From Hymenobacter telluris (GTDB lineage Bacteria; Bacteroidota; Bacteroidia; Cytophagales; Hymenobacteraceae), in the NCBI RefSeq assembly GCF_017313265.1, contig NZ_JAFLQZ010000022.1, positions 1-64,000 of the forward strand: a stretch of DNA of 64,000 nucleotides. Reading direction: 5' to 3'. The translations under genes were made by a program, and so were the position numbers. Numbering within the stretch: position 1 is the first letter of the stretch; each line of letters opens with the position of its first letter. The notes under the pieces were generated by a model, which worked only from the letters and a program-made list of their open reading frames with translations, was not told the DNA's origin and did no database searches. Shown here piece after piece: positions 18,414 to 27,725 of the stretch.

Positions 18414-19736
18414 ATGTCCTCACTTTTATTTCTGCTGGTCTGCGCGCTTGCAGCAGCATTATACTTTCTCTACGCCCGTTTGCTTGAGCGCGACGCTACA
18501 ATTCAAAAGCTACAGCGGCAGAACGCGGTCATGGGTAGTCGGTACAAAAGTTTAGCTGAAATTGAAACTGCTCATCAGCACCTTACGCGCCAGAACCAAG
18601 CGCTGCAGCAACAGCAGGTGCAGCTGACCAACACCGTTCGACAGTTGGGCAATACTATTGTCGAGGTAAAAGCGGATCTTGAGGCGCATCACAAAGCAAT
18701 GCGGGTTGCAGCTACGGGCTACGCGAAGGACCGGTTTGTGCTTGAAGTTCCGGCTTTTGAGCAGCGCTTCAAAACCATAAAAGGCCGGCAAGCACAGATG
18801 ATAGTAGAAGGCAACGCGGCCCGGGCCGAAGAACGATTGAGAGTCGCGGGTAACGAAGCCGAGGGCAAACGCCGCCAGGAGCAGGTAATGAACCTAATGC
18901 TAAGTGCATTCAACGGCGAATGCGAAGCAGTGATTGCACAAGTGCAGCCTTATAAACTTGAAATCGCGGAGAAACGCATTCGTAAGGCATTCGCCGCAGT
19001 AAATAACCTGGGTGCCGCGCAGAAATGCTTAATTACAGATTCCTATTTAGCGGTACGATTAGAAGAGTTATTCCTTACCGAAGCTTACCGTCGCAGGCTG
19101 AAGACCGATAAAGAAGCACAGAGGGAAGCTCAAACGAGATTCCGAGAGGCGCTACGCGAAGCCAAGAAACTGGACGAAGCGCGAGCTAAGGCCCAACGGG
19201 ACGAGGACTTTTATGCAGAGGCGTTGCGGCGCGCCAGGGAGCAGGCCCAGCATTCCTTTGGAACTGAGCGCCAACGCTACACGCAACAAATTGAGCAGTT
19301 AAGGCAATCGTTGGCTCAAGCACAGGAGATGAAACGTAGGGCAACGGCTCAGGCCCAGCTCACCACTGCTGGGCACGTGTACGTGATCTCCAACATAGGC
19401 TCCTTTGGAGACAACGTGTACAAAATTGGGATGACACGCCGCTTGGATCCGCAAGACCGAATCGATGAGCTAAGCAACGCATCAGTTCCCTTTCCCTTCG
19501 ATGTGCATGCCATCATTTCCTGCGACAATGCGCCGATGTTGGAAAAACGTCTTCACCACCTGTTTCAGCACCGCCGGGTGAATATGGCAAACGAACGCAA
19601 GGAGTTCTTTCAGGTTTCCCTGCACGAAATTGCAGCTGCCGTTCAGGCCAATCACGGGGAAATACGCTTTGTGCACGAAGCTGCCGCCGATGAGTACCGG
19701 CAAACACAGCACCTGCGTGCGAAGCGGCCTCAATAA
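18414..19736 (+). CDS. SNIPE-like membrane protein: DUF4041 plus GIY-YIG nuclease
   Basis: A protein of 440 residues. A single N-terminal membrane helix (LLFLLVCALAAALYFLYA) is followed by a coiled coil (~25-95), a DUF4041-type region (~110-300, with a helical A/E/R-rich tail), and a C-terminal T5orf172/Mug113-type GIY-YIG domain (~320-400). The nuclease domain shows GHVYVISN, VYKIGMTRR and LEKRLHHLF. A protein of this architecture from a prophage, SNIPE, has been reported to sit in the inner membrane and cut phage DNA during injection. The same role is likely here but unproven. It neighbours other defence genes. Confidence 0.8.
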   Translation: MSSLLFLLVCALAAALYFLYARLLERDATIQKLQRQNAVMGSRYKSLAEIETAHQHLTRQNQALQQQQVQLTNTVRQLGNTIVEVKADLEAHHKAMRVAATGYAKDRFVLEVPAFEQRFKTIKGRQAQMIVEGNAARAEERLRVAGNEAEGKRRQEQVMNLMLSAFNGECEAVIAQVQPYKLEIAEKRIRKAFAAVNNLGAAQKCLITDSYLAVRLEELFLTEAYRRRLKTDKEAQREAQTRFREALREAKKLDEARAKAQRDEDFYAEALRRAREQAQHSFGTERQRYTQQIEQLRQSLAQAQEMKRRATAQAQLTTAGHVYVISNIGSFGDNVYKIGMTRRLDPQDRIDELSNASVPFPFDVHAIISCDNAPMLEKRLHHLFQHRRVNMANERKEFFQVSLHEIAAAVQANHGEIRFVHEAAADEYRQTQHLRAKRPQ

Positions 19737-19802
19737 GTTTAATCATCACATCCGTTAGCTACGAGCGCATATTCGCCGCACATTCATTGACTCAAGTTGA
19801 AG

Positions 19803-20288
19803 ATGCCGACTTCACAGCCACAATCTCCTGGTTTGCAAGCATGCCAGGTCGGCTTCAGTCTCTTCCACTGCTTGCACACGATGCTGCACTGTTCGATTGA
19901 CCCCGAGGACGACGCGCAAAAAGACTTCGTACGCTTAACCTGTGCCTTGCACAATACCGAAGCGATCTGCCGTAGTTTTTGGGCACTGGAAGAGCGAATT
20001 TGCGAAGGAGAAACCATCAACGTCGCTGAATACGTCTATGTCGGATTGGAAATTATGCTCCAGGATCACGATGCCTGGAACATGTTAACTACGTTCGGTG
20101 AAGCATTGGATACGTTCCTACTCAACGGCTTTGTAGTAACAGAACAAGAGATTCCGCGTTATCTGGATACCGCACAGCTTTTTTGCCAAGGAGTCAAGAA
20201 CAGACACCTAGATGGATTGAGTCCCTTAAATTTTGCTACCAAGCATTTAGTGAGTTACGTCAGTTGGCTACAAGTAGCAGGTGCCTGA
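19803..20288 (+). CDS. Hypothetical protein (161 aa)
   Basis: A soluble protein with no recognised domain. It is rich in helical segments (RLTCALHNTEAICRSFW, VGLEIMLQDHD) and has several Cys. The ATG start is preferred over a TTG 6 bp upstream. It follows the SNIPE-like gene in the same direction after a 66-bp gap and may share its transcript. No function can be suggested. Confidence 0.5.
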   Translation: MPTSQPQSPGLQACQVGFSLFHCLHTMLHCSIDPEDDAQKDFVRLTCALHNTEAICRSFWALEERICEGETINVAEYVYVGLEIMLQDHDAWNMLTTFGEALDTFLLNGFVVTEQEIPRYLDTAQLFCQGVKNRHLDGLSPLNFATKHLVSYVSWLQVAGA

Positions 20289-20331
20289 ATTCCGCTTTCA
20301 AAGATTGCAGTGTTATACGTTACGGTTGGTC

Positions 20332-20982
20332 TTAATCAACACCATCAAGCACAAAGCCTTCCGGAGCCCGGTTGGAAATGCGCTGGTGGTATGGAGATAT
20401 ATAAACCTCCCCTAACTCCTTGCTGCTGTAATCAGTCAGATGGTAGCAATCCACTGGGTTATCGATTCTAGCGGCAGAGCGCGAGCCGGTGCGCTGCCAG
20501 TCCAGCAACCGGCCGTCGGGTGGGCTCAGCCGGCGAAAGTACAATTCGGCGGACACGATACCGGCCATGGGTACTGGGTTGGAAGCTACGCGGCCAAAAG
20601 GGCCGGTGCCACCGGGAATTTCGTCTGCATCGTAGCCCACCGGCCCGCCTGACTCGGCTACTAGCCGCGCGGTGAGACGCTCCTGCTCGTCCGGCGAGAC
20701 CGGCACCCGGGCAAACAACAGACTGAGCAAAACGGTAGTCATCTGCTCTGCGGTTAGCGCAAAGTCGAAGTCTTCGCTGAGCACCGTGGCCCGGGAATGA
20801 AGCTCGGCAGCTGACTTGCAGCCACGCTAAATCACGGATACAGCGTGGCTGCAAGTCAGCTCCATCAGGACCGCCTCTGGCAGTGTACCAGGGCACAACT
20901 GTAGCAGGCGCTGCAGGGCAGCTTGATTTTCAGCCGACGTCTCAGGCAGTTGTATTTCGTCGGGGTCGTTAGTAGTCATCAT
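20332..20982 (-). pseudogene. Hypothetical gene interrupted by a palindrome-borne stop
   Basis: The minus-strand frame is open from the tandem ATG at 20,982 to 20,332 except for one TAG (20,827-20,829) that lies in a 53-bp perfect hairpin. The upstream part encodes about 51 residues (LPETSAENQAALQRLLQLC). The downstream part, after the hairpin, continues in the same frame with AELHSRATVLSEDFDF and about 150 more residues that could start at a GTG (20,784). No domain is recognised. It is either a gene broken by insertion of the hairpin, or a downstream gene with an overlapping leader. Confidence 0.45.
20809..20861. repeat. Perfect 20-bp inverted repeat inside a coding frame
   Basis: The arms, AGCTGACTTGCAGCCACGCT and its exact complement, flank a 13-nt loop. 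The hairpin carries the only stop in the surrounding open frame. It lacks a T tract and sits at the 5' end of a gene, not the 3' end. It may be a small mobile palindrome or an attenuator. Confidence 0.75.
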
Positions 20983-21010
20983 TATAGAAAGACGGTCTGG
21001 CCATTACCTT

Positions 21011-22405
21011 CTAAAGCAGGCCAGCTGCTTTGAAAATCCGGGTCCATTCAACGTAGTGCTTGGCGTAATTCCATTCTTTGCAAAGCAGATACTTATGCCG
21101 CGTTAGTAGTGGTTTATAATAGCGTGGGCGTCCTTTTGAATCCAATCTCAAGGCATTTAGGTCGGAACTGTCATCGTATGGTCTTAATACCTGTAGCTCA
21201 CGTGCCATGCTCAAACGCGTCCCCTCTGCTAGTATATGCTCAACTGCTGCCAGCGCGGCGGGCTCTTCGTCCAGCACGTGAAACACATGCTGAATCCCTT
21301 GCCCAATTTTGATATGACCAAGTTGCTTGTTGTCTGTTTCTTTCACCTGATTCCAGATAGCCTGCACGGCAGCTTGCACAGTTGAGTCAATCATTGAATC
21401 CAGCTGTGTTGCGGTTGCAGACATGGCGGCTACCGGCATCAGTGCCTCTGAAGCATCCGCAATTCCAGCTTCGGTCCTGAATACTTCATCTACCAGCCAG
21501 TCTTCCAGCATATCCCGGCGGCCATTGTTCCACTGGCTGCCGAGGTAATAGGTTATACCATCCAGCACATAGGGCTCGGTATAGTAGCGCGGTTGGCCGG
21601 CAATGATGAGGCGCTCCGTAGCCAGTACTGGCACATACAAGCCTAGTTGCCGGGCACTGTATTGCTTTTCCTGCAGACGCTGTACAAAAGGAGCAACTCG
21701 CCCATCAGCAAAGAGTTGGGCGAAAAGCGCCTGAGCCAGCCGGCCAATACGGTGCTTTTTGTGCGCGGCCAGCAATTCGCGGTAGGCAGCAGGCAACCGG
21801 TCGGTCAGGTCTTCTTCACGGCCCGTCTCTTCATCATCTAACTCTTCCTCTTCATCCTTTTCGCTGTCGAGCATGCTGCTCATCAATTCTGGCGGGGCCA
21901 TGCTTTGCACCTCCGCCCTAATCAAAGCACACAGGTCTTTTACCTGCTGATACTTTTCCTCTAAATATTCAGGTGAAAGGACCGCTGAAGAAGTGGCCTG
22001 CCGGTACCCGGTTTCTTCCATAAAGGATTCTATTCTGGCAATAGCCGTTTCTCTATCCTGGGTAGTCAGGTGGCTGAGGCTGGCGAAGCGGCCGGGAGTG
22101 CTGCGTAAAAACTCCACGTAGGTGAGCGAACCTTTCTCATTATTCGCCTGACGGCAGGCTGGCAGCAGGTTACCGAACCGGTGCAGGCCCCCACTTGCCC
22201 GGTTTAGTGGAATGGCGTGGTCCCGGTCAATATCGGCCGGAGCCAATGCCTTGCCAGTATAAGCACAACGATTTCCAAAAAAATCAAGTGTCGCTTGCCA
22301 GTGCTCTTTGGTAAAACCGCCGTGCATTTCGCCCACATCAGCAAGTAAGCTGCGGACAAATAAGTTGGCAATGCTACTGTGGTGAACGCGGCGAATGGTG
22401 GCCAT
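21011..22405 (-). CDS. HNH endonuclease with long acidic and C-terminal regions
   Basis: A protein of 464 residues. The HNH domain lies near the N-terminus: NRCAYTGKAL (~48), DIDRDHAIPLNRASGG (~60) and GNLLPACRQANNEKG, giving the H, N and following K/N residues. A very acidic linker (DEEEELDDEE, ~185) follows, and then about 260 residues of unknown fold, including VQAIWNQVKETDNKQLG. It probably cuts DNA. It is divergent from the frameshifted gene to its right, with about 290 bp between them. Confidence 0.75.
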   Translation of the reverse strand: MATIRRVHHSSIANLFVRSLLADVGEMHGGFTKEHWQATLDFFGNRCAYTGKALAPADIDRDHAIPLNRASGGLHRFGNLLPACRQANNEKGSLTYVEFLRSTPGRFASLSHLTTQDRETAIARIESFMEETGYRQATSSAVLSPEYLEEKYQQVKDLCALIRAEVQSMAPPELMSSMLDSEKDEEEELDDEETGREEDLTDRLPAAYRELLAAHKKHRIGRLAQALFAQLFADGRVAPFVQRLQEKQYSARQLGLYVPVLATERLIIAGQPRYYTEPYVLDGITYYLGSQWNNGRRDMLEDWLVDEVFRTEAGIADASEALMPVAAMSATATQLDSMIDSTVQAAVQAIWNQVKETDNKQLGHIKIGQGIQHVFHVLDEEPAALAAVEHILAEGTRLSMARELQVLRPYDDSSDLNALRLDSKGRPRYYKPLLTRHKYLLCKEWNYAKHYVEWTRIFKAAGLL

Positions 22406-22695
22406 AGGAAAATGAAGAAGTGACGAAAGGTGGTTGAATTAGAATCAGGTTGTAGCCAGAAAAGCCTATTGCGCATCGTAGTGGTTAACAGCATATCGAA
22501 TTGCCTCCGCGGTAGCACCGGGCCGGTTATGCGCGTCACGCAGCTCGGACCTGTATTCTTTACCAACTCCGCTTTAGGAAGCGCCAGCGTGCCGCGTGGT
22601 AAGGAAAAGCCCTCCTGGGTGGTGGACTGTAACAAACCTGGGTAGATCATAGCAGCTTTGGGCGATATTGAATGGCTATTCTAAACTCGTATCTT

Positions 22696-23375
22696 ATGCC
22701 AAAGTACTACGATCAGCAGGAGATAGAGTCCCTGCCGACCCTCAATCTGTTGGGGGACCTGCTGCGCTCCCCGCTAGCTTTGGCCCGCCTCAGGGGCCGG
22801 CAACAACCCTATGACTCGCTGCTGGCCGCGCTACTCGCCTGGGAGAAGCCAGATCAGCTTCCTACCATTACGGTCCTGCAGCACGCGCCTGCATCAAGCC
22901 GGCCCGGTTCCGGCTGATTTTGGAATCGCTCTACCAAGCCTTCCTCAATGCCCTCGCCGCCGAGGAAGTCGTCATTAGTTGCCCGCTGGTTGCGCACTGC
23001 TTCATTATCCCGGGCCAGCATCAGAACCAGCTCGTCTGGTGCCAACTGGTCCGCGTCCCGCAAGTAGGCGAGAACATTGAGCTGGATTTTCTCTGGGCTT
23101 TAACCGGGCGGGACTCCTACTTTGTGGAGAGCATCTCTTCGGAATACCGGGAAGGGAAAACCACCGTGTACCTGCAGCTGGCGGCGGGCCGGTATGATCC
23201 CTACTACCAGCTGCTACTGGCCCGGGCGCGCTTTGAGAAGAAACTGACCCATTCCCTGGAGCGGCAGCTGGATGAAGAGCAACTGCGAGCCTGGCTGCTG
23301 ACCGCCTACGGGGTTACCAAAGCGTCTCCACCGGTTCCGGATGTGCCTGCCCGTCGGGCGCGAAAGCACAGCTAA
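22696..23375 (+). pseudogene. Frameshifted paralogue of the gene at 31,652 (left flank of helicase pair)
   Basis: Two frames joined by a one-base-type shift near 22,890 align along their length with the intact gene at 31,652-32,362. Both start MPK(S/Y)Y. The shared C-terminal block is VGE(N/Q)..LDFL.A(L/V)TG, (Y/F)V.SI and RARFE. The junction region reads ITVLQHA, then after the shift IKPARFRLILESLYQAF, matching LQQDLGISPSKYRRWLDALY of the paralogue. The ATG at 22,696 is chosen because it matches the paralogue start. Function unknown. A sequencing error cannot be excluded. Confidence 0.65.
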
Positions 23376-23570
23376 GTCTACAATTGATTCGCGTTATCTG
23401 GATCTGCCGTCAGCTCAGCCTATAAACCTGAAATCAGTCCGGGAGTATGACGCTAGGCTGAAGACCTTTATGCCTGTACTATAACTTTCCACCCTGTCTG
23501 AAACTGGACTTAAAAAACCTACCTTAGCTCTCTTTGACGTTTGGTGCATTGCTACCCGGTCAATCTTGTT

Positions 23571-26500
23571 ATGCAGCTTGCAAAAATTTATCAATATTAT
23601 AATATCAGTCCTAAGCAGCTGGAAAATATTCTGGGTAAGCATGGGATAAAAGCGCAGCTGAAGTTCGTAAAGACGGCACCGCCTGCCTGGCTGACTATAT
23701 TGAGTGATGAGCTAGGCATTCCTCATCCGGAGAACATCGCCCCTCTGGAGAATGCTTCATTTACGGAGCTGACCTCTGATGAGCCCCAGCCTCCCCTCAA
23801 CAATCACACTATTAACCTGGAGCTGCTTGCGGAGACGCAAAGCCTGTTAAGTACAACACCGGCTGCAGACGAAAAAGAGCCTTCGCCGGCAGCCCAAGCC
23901 GCCCAGCAGCCCAAAGCGGGAGGTCAAAATCGCGCTGCCAGACCTAAGAATGCAGCGGCAAAGCAACCCGGGGATGATGAGTTGTATCTGGGGCAGGTAG
24001 TCGACGTAATTGGAGAACGGGGTTTTGGCTTTCTGCTGAAAAGAGGGGCGAGTGAAAAGCTGTTCTGGCATTTTTCCGCCTTTGGAACCTTGCCCGAGTT
24101 AAAGGACTGGGTGCTGTTTGCCGAAGGCCCCAGCAGAAAGAAGCCGGGCACCCTGGAGGTTCGTTGGGCGCGTCCCCTCAGCCAGAACCTGGCGTTGCTT
24201 CACCGGGTGCAGCAGCACGTGGACGTGGACACCCTCCTGACTCTGCTACGCGTACTACCCGAAGAAGCACGGGCCGAAACCGCCCTGGAACTACTAAGCC
24301 GCATCCGCCCGGTAACGGACACCGAGTCGTGGAGTCCGGCTATACAGGCGCTGACAGAGATCAGCCAGCATCTGCCGGCTTTGCTTGCCGAGTCGGTGCA
24401 AACGGTTCTCAATCGATCGACACCATTTTATGCCTGGCAGCTATGGCTGTACTACCAGTCGCCCCTGGCTGGCCACCTAGCCGTAGCGACTCCACTAGCT
24501 CATCTGCTGGCCGCGTCCGAAGCCGCTGTGACGTGGTGGACTAGTACGCCGCACCATACCTTGTCCGGGCTATGCCTGGCCTGCCTGCCCCAGCAGGACG
24601 GTGAACAGCTGCACACAGATCTGGCCAAGCTTAAGGGACTTCTGGCCAAGATGCACCCCGAGGTATACAACGAGGTTGTCGCGCTGTGGCTGCAACAGGC
24701 CGGCACTACCACTGAGGTCGAGGTTTTCCGTCAGCGCCGCCGCATTGCCCGAATGGCCATTGCGGATGCCGCGCAGGAGCTCGAGCAACAGCTTTTTGAA
24801 GCACTTCCCGCCTCCGCACACTTGGAAGTCTGGTTGGAAGAGGAGCAGCCCCATGCATTTCCGCGGGAGGCGGCACTTGCCCAGTTCAACGTCCTACTAC
24901 CAACGGCTCAGGATAAAGTAGCGGCGCAGCTGACAGATGAAGAGCTGCTTGCGGTGAGTCAGTGGTTAACGCCGGCTAACAGCCCTCTGCTGCTAGACAG
25001 GGTGCGGGCCGGCCGGGATCAGCAGTTCCTTACTGCTTTTTCTGCTATAGGCCTCGATCTGGAGAGCGACCGGGAAGTCATCCACGAAATTGCCTGGGGC
25101 CGGCCGGGCGCGTGGAATACGGGCCAGGGTGATACCGCCGTGGAGGAGCGGGTGCAGCAGCTTCGGTTCCGAGTGGCCGACAGCGCTCCCTACCTGCTGG
25201 TGGGACATAACCTAACCGATTTCGACGCACCGGTACTGGCGGAGCATGACGTGGAGCTGCAAGCGGACTGCCTATGGGACACGCTCACGGTTGAGATGGC
25301 ACTAAGCGTGGACTGGCAGGTGCTGGCTCTGCGCACTGCCCACCAAGCGCAGGCGGATGCTGAGATTGCACTAAGGCTTTTCCTGACCCAGGTAAGACGG
25401 GTGCTTTTACTTTCCCCGGCGGAGTGGGAAGAGCTATCACCCCTGTTTGGGGCGGCAGTGGTGGACACCTTGACCCGGTTGCGGACGCAGCAGCAGGAAG
25501 CATGGCTAACCGCAGCCGATTTGCGACACGAAGCTGCTGGTTACCTGCGGCCGCAGCCGCAGCCCTCCTCGCGACAGCGGTTGCTGCGGGAGCAGCTGCA
25601 GCAGAGCACCTCCCCGCGCACACTCGTGCTGGCTCCCACCGAGCTATGGAACGAGTTGCGAACCGAGTCCTTCATGAGCTTCTGGGATTCAGACAACACG
25701 CCAGCTCCTTATCGGCAGGTGCTCCAGGAGCCGGTATTGGAACAATTGGTAGACCACCCGGCTGAGCGCGTTATCGCGGGACGCTACTTCCGATATTGCC
25801 GGCAAGCCCAGATTGCCACCGTGCCGGCCAATATGGCTCCGGCTTTCCGGCACCGCCTGCAGGCAATCGTGGACTTTAGCAAGTGTCATCACGTCCCGAC
25901 GACACCACCATTGTGGCAGGATGGCCTACGAATCTGCCTGAGTGCGGAGCAGATGCTGGCGCACCTACCACGGCTACAGGGCCAGACAGACCTGGAAGTG
26001 ATCGTCCTGGAGCCTGACCTCATCACGTTAGGCCGCAAGCTGCTGTTGCGGGAGCTGGCCACCGCTGATGTGCTGGCGAGCCCGGCCACCCGGCCCGCAT
26101 GGATCAAATTTTCTGGTGGCCAGAGCTTCGTAGCACTCCGCCGTGATCAGGCGGCGGAGCTTGGGGCACAGGTTCCTGCCGCCTATACCAATCTGTGGTT
26201 GGAAAAGCATCTGTACGGACAGTTTCGCATCTGGGGCAGCTTTGACTGGGAGGCACTCCTTACCTCCCTGGCGCCGTCGCGAGTGCACGTAGTGAGTGGA
26301 GCGGAGCGCCCATTTCCTCGTCAGCAGGTAACGTGGCTGGGATTGGCCCAGTTGCCGCTGCAGCGACGGCTGGGCATTACGCCCTTCAACCCGGAAACCA
26401 TCTACCGTTCCCGCTATTGGCTGCTCCAAGCCATTCTGGTTAAGGAAGTCCTGGAGCGCAGCAGCTTCTCCCCCCTGGTACTGCTCCTGCAGCGGTTGGA

Positions 26501-27725
26501 GGAAATAGAGCCCTTGGAGGCCTATTTCCGAGGTCAGGGATTCTTCATACCGCGGCGGGAGGCCGCGCTGGGTCGTCGCTTGGAGCTATTGCACCAGTAC
26601 GGCTCGGGCCGGCGGCTCCTGATTGTGCCGATCAGTCAGGCAACGGCCGTGGTGGAAGCTAATTACCTGGGACCGGTTCAGTTTGTGCTGGAAAGCTTCA
26701 ACCTGCTTGAAAACTACTTTCTGGCCCGGGGCTCCCAGCTATTCGATCGGGCACGGCTACAGTCCCGGGACGTGGAGGCAAGCGAATCAGCTGGTTCTCC
26801 AGAGTATAGTTCTGTTGAGGGCAGCAGCGTGGAGGACGTGCTCGAGCGTGACCTGTTCTTCCTGCTGAAGCTGCAGCAGCCACTGGTGCAGCAGCTGCGC
26901 TCCCGGCTACTGGACAACCACGATGACAACCATCTTTGGCTGCTGGACCCCCGCCTGGGTGACTTTCCCGCCCTGGAGCAGTCCTGGCAGATGCAGAAGT
27001 ACTTCACGGATGCTCCCTGGGCCACCGAGGAGGAATACCTCACTGCCGCGCATACGATCGACCAGGTGCTGCTGAGTGCCCGGCCGGAACAGGAGTTTAC
27101 GCTGGACCTGGAGGAAGCCAAGACCTTGCTGAGCAAAGTCTTTCTGGAGGGCCATCCCTGGTACGATCACCAGCAGCCCTACCTCAACAAGATCCTTCCC
27201 GCCCAGACAGACTTACTGGTCTCGCTGCCCACGGGCGGGGGCAAGTCCCTGCTGTTCCAGGCCCCGGCCCTGTATCGCAGCGCCTTTACCAACCGCTTGA
27301 CCATTGTCGTCACGCCCCTCAAGGCCTTGATGGAAGACCAGGTAAGTGCCCTGTGGAAGCTTGGCTTTTACAGCAGCGTGGAATACATCAACCAGGATAA
27401 GCGGGATGAGCTGCCGCAGATTTACCGCCGGCTGGCGGGTGGGGAGATTTCCCTGTTATTCATAACCCCGGAGCGCTTTCGGAGCGGAGCCTTTACCAAG
27501 GCCTTCCTGCAGCGCTTCAATAACGACCAAGGCTTGGAGTACGCGGTGTACGATGAAGCACACTGCATTTCGCAATGGGGGCATGAGTTCCGGCCCGACT
27601 ACCTGTATTCCGGGAAGGCCGTTCAGCGCTTCCGGGAAGGAAGCCCCCGCCGATTCCCGGTGCTCCTATTTTCGGCCACCGTCTCGGAAAAGATCTATCA
27701 GGAGTTTACGCAGCTATTCGTGTAA
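23571..27725 (+). CDS. Cold-shock-like, DEDDh exonuclease and RecQ domain-1 fusion protein
   Basis: A protein of 1384 residues. Residues ~135-190 resemble a cold-shock/OB fold (GQVVDVIGERGFGFLLK, LFWHFSAF). Residues ~490-600 form a DnaQ-like 3'-5' exonuclease: IGLDLES (D-x-E), GHNLTDFDAP (Exo II) and HQAQADAEIA (H-x4-D). The C-terminal ~180 residues are only the first RecQ core domain: LPTGGGKSLL (Walker A, ~1219), YDEAHCISQWGHE (DEAH box, ~1326) and FSATVS (motif III), and then the protein stops. The second RecQ core domain starts the next gene, with a TAATG stop-start overlap. The ATG is preferred to a TTG 30 bp upstream. Confidence 0.78.
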   Translation: MQLAKIYQYYNISPKQLENILGKHGIKAQLKFVKTAPPAWLTILSDELGIPHPENIAPLENASFTELTSDEPQPPLNNHTINLELLAETQSLLSTTPAADEKEPSPAAQAAQQPKAGGQNRAARPKNAAAKQPGDDELYLGQVVDVIGERGFGFLLKRGASEKLFWHFSAFGTLPELKDWVLFAEGPSRKKPGTLEVRWARPLSQNLALLHRVQQHVDVDTLLTLLRVLPEEARAETALELLSRIRPVTDTESWSPAIQALTEISQHLPALLAESVQTVLNRSTPFYAWQLWLYYQSPLAGHLAVATPLAHLLAASEAAVTWWTSTPHHTLSGLCLACLPQQDGEQLHTDLAKLKGLLAKMHPEVYNEVVALWLQQAGTTTEVEVFRQRRRIARMAIADAAQELEQQLFEALPASAHLEVWLEEEQPHAFPREAALAQFNVLLPTAQDKVAAQLTDEELLAVSQWLTPANSPLLLDRVRAGRDQQFLTAFSAIGLDLESDREVIHEIAWGRPGAWNTGQGDTAVEERVQQLRFRVADSAPYLLVGHNLTDFDAPVLAEHDVELQADCLWDTLTVEMALSVDWQVLALRTAHQAQADAEIALRLFLTQVRRVLLLSPAEWEELSPLFGAAVVDTLTRLRTQQQEAWLTAADLRHEAAGYLRPQPQPSSRQRLLREQLQQSTSPRTLVLAPTELWNELRTESFMSFWDSDNTPAPYRQVLQEPVLEQLVDHPAERVIAGRYFRYCRQAQIATVPANMAPAFRHRLQAIVDFSKCHHVPTTPPLWQDGLRICLSAEQMLAHLPRLQGQTDLEVIVLEPDLITLGRKLLLRELATADVLASPATRPAWIKFSGGQSFVALRRDQAAELGAQVPAAYTNLWLEKHLYGQFRIWGSFDWEALLTSLAPSRVHVVSGAERPFPRQQVTWLGLAQLPLQRRLGITPFNPETIYRSRYWLLQAILVKEVLERSSFSPLVLLLQRLEEIEPLEAYFRGQGFFIPRREAALGRRLELLHQYGSGRRLLIVPISQATAVVEANYLGPVQFVLESFNLLENYFLARGSQLFDRARLQSRDVEASESAGSPEYSSVEGSSVEDVLERDLFFLLKLQQPLVQQLRSRLLDNHDDNHLWLLDPRLGDFPALEQSWQMQKYFTDAPWATEEEYLTAAHTIDQVLLSARPEQEFTLDLEEAKTLLSKVFLEGHPWYDHQQPYLNKILPAQTDLLVSLPTGGGKSLLFQAPALYRSAFTNRLTIVVTPLKALMEDQVSALWKLGFYSSVEYINQDKRDELPQIYRRLAGGEISLLFITPERFRSGAFTKAFLQRFNNDQGLEYAVYDEAHCISQWGHEFRPDYLYSGKAVQRFREGSPRRFPVLLFSATVSEKIYQEFTQLFV

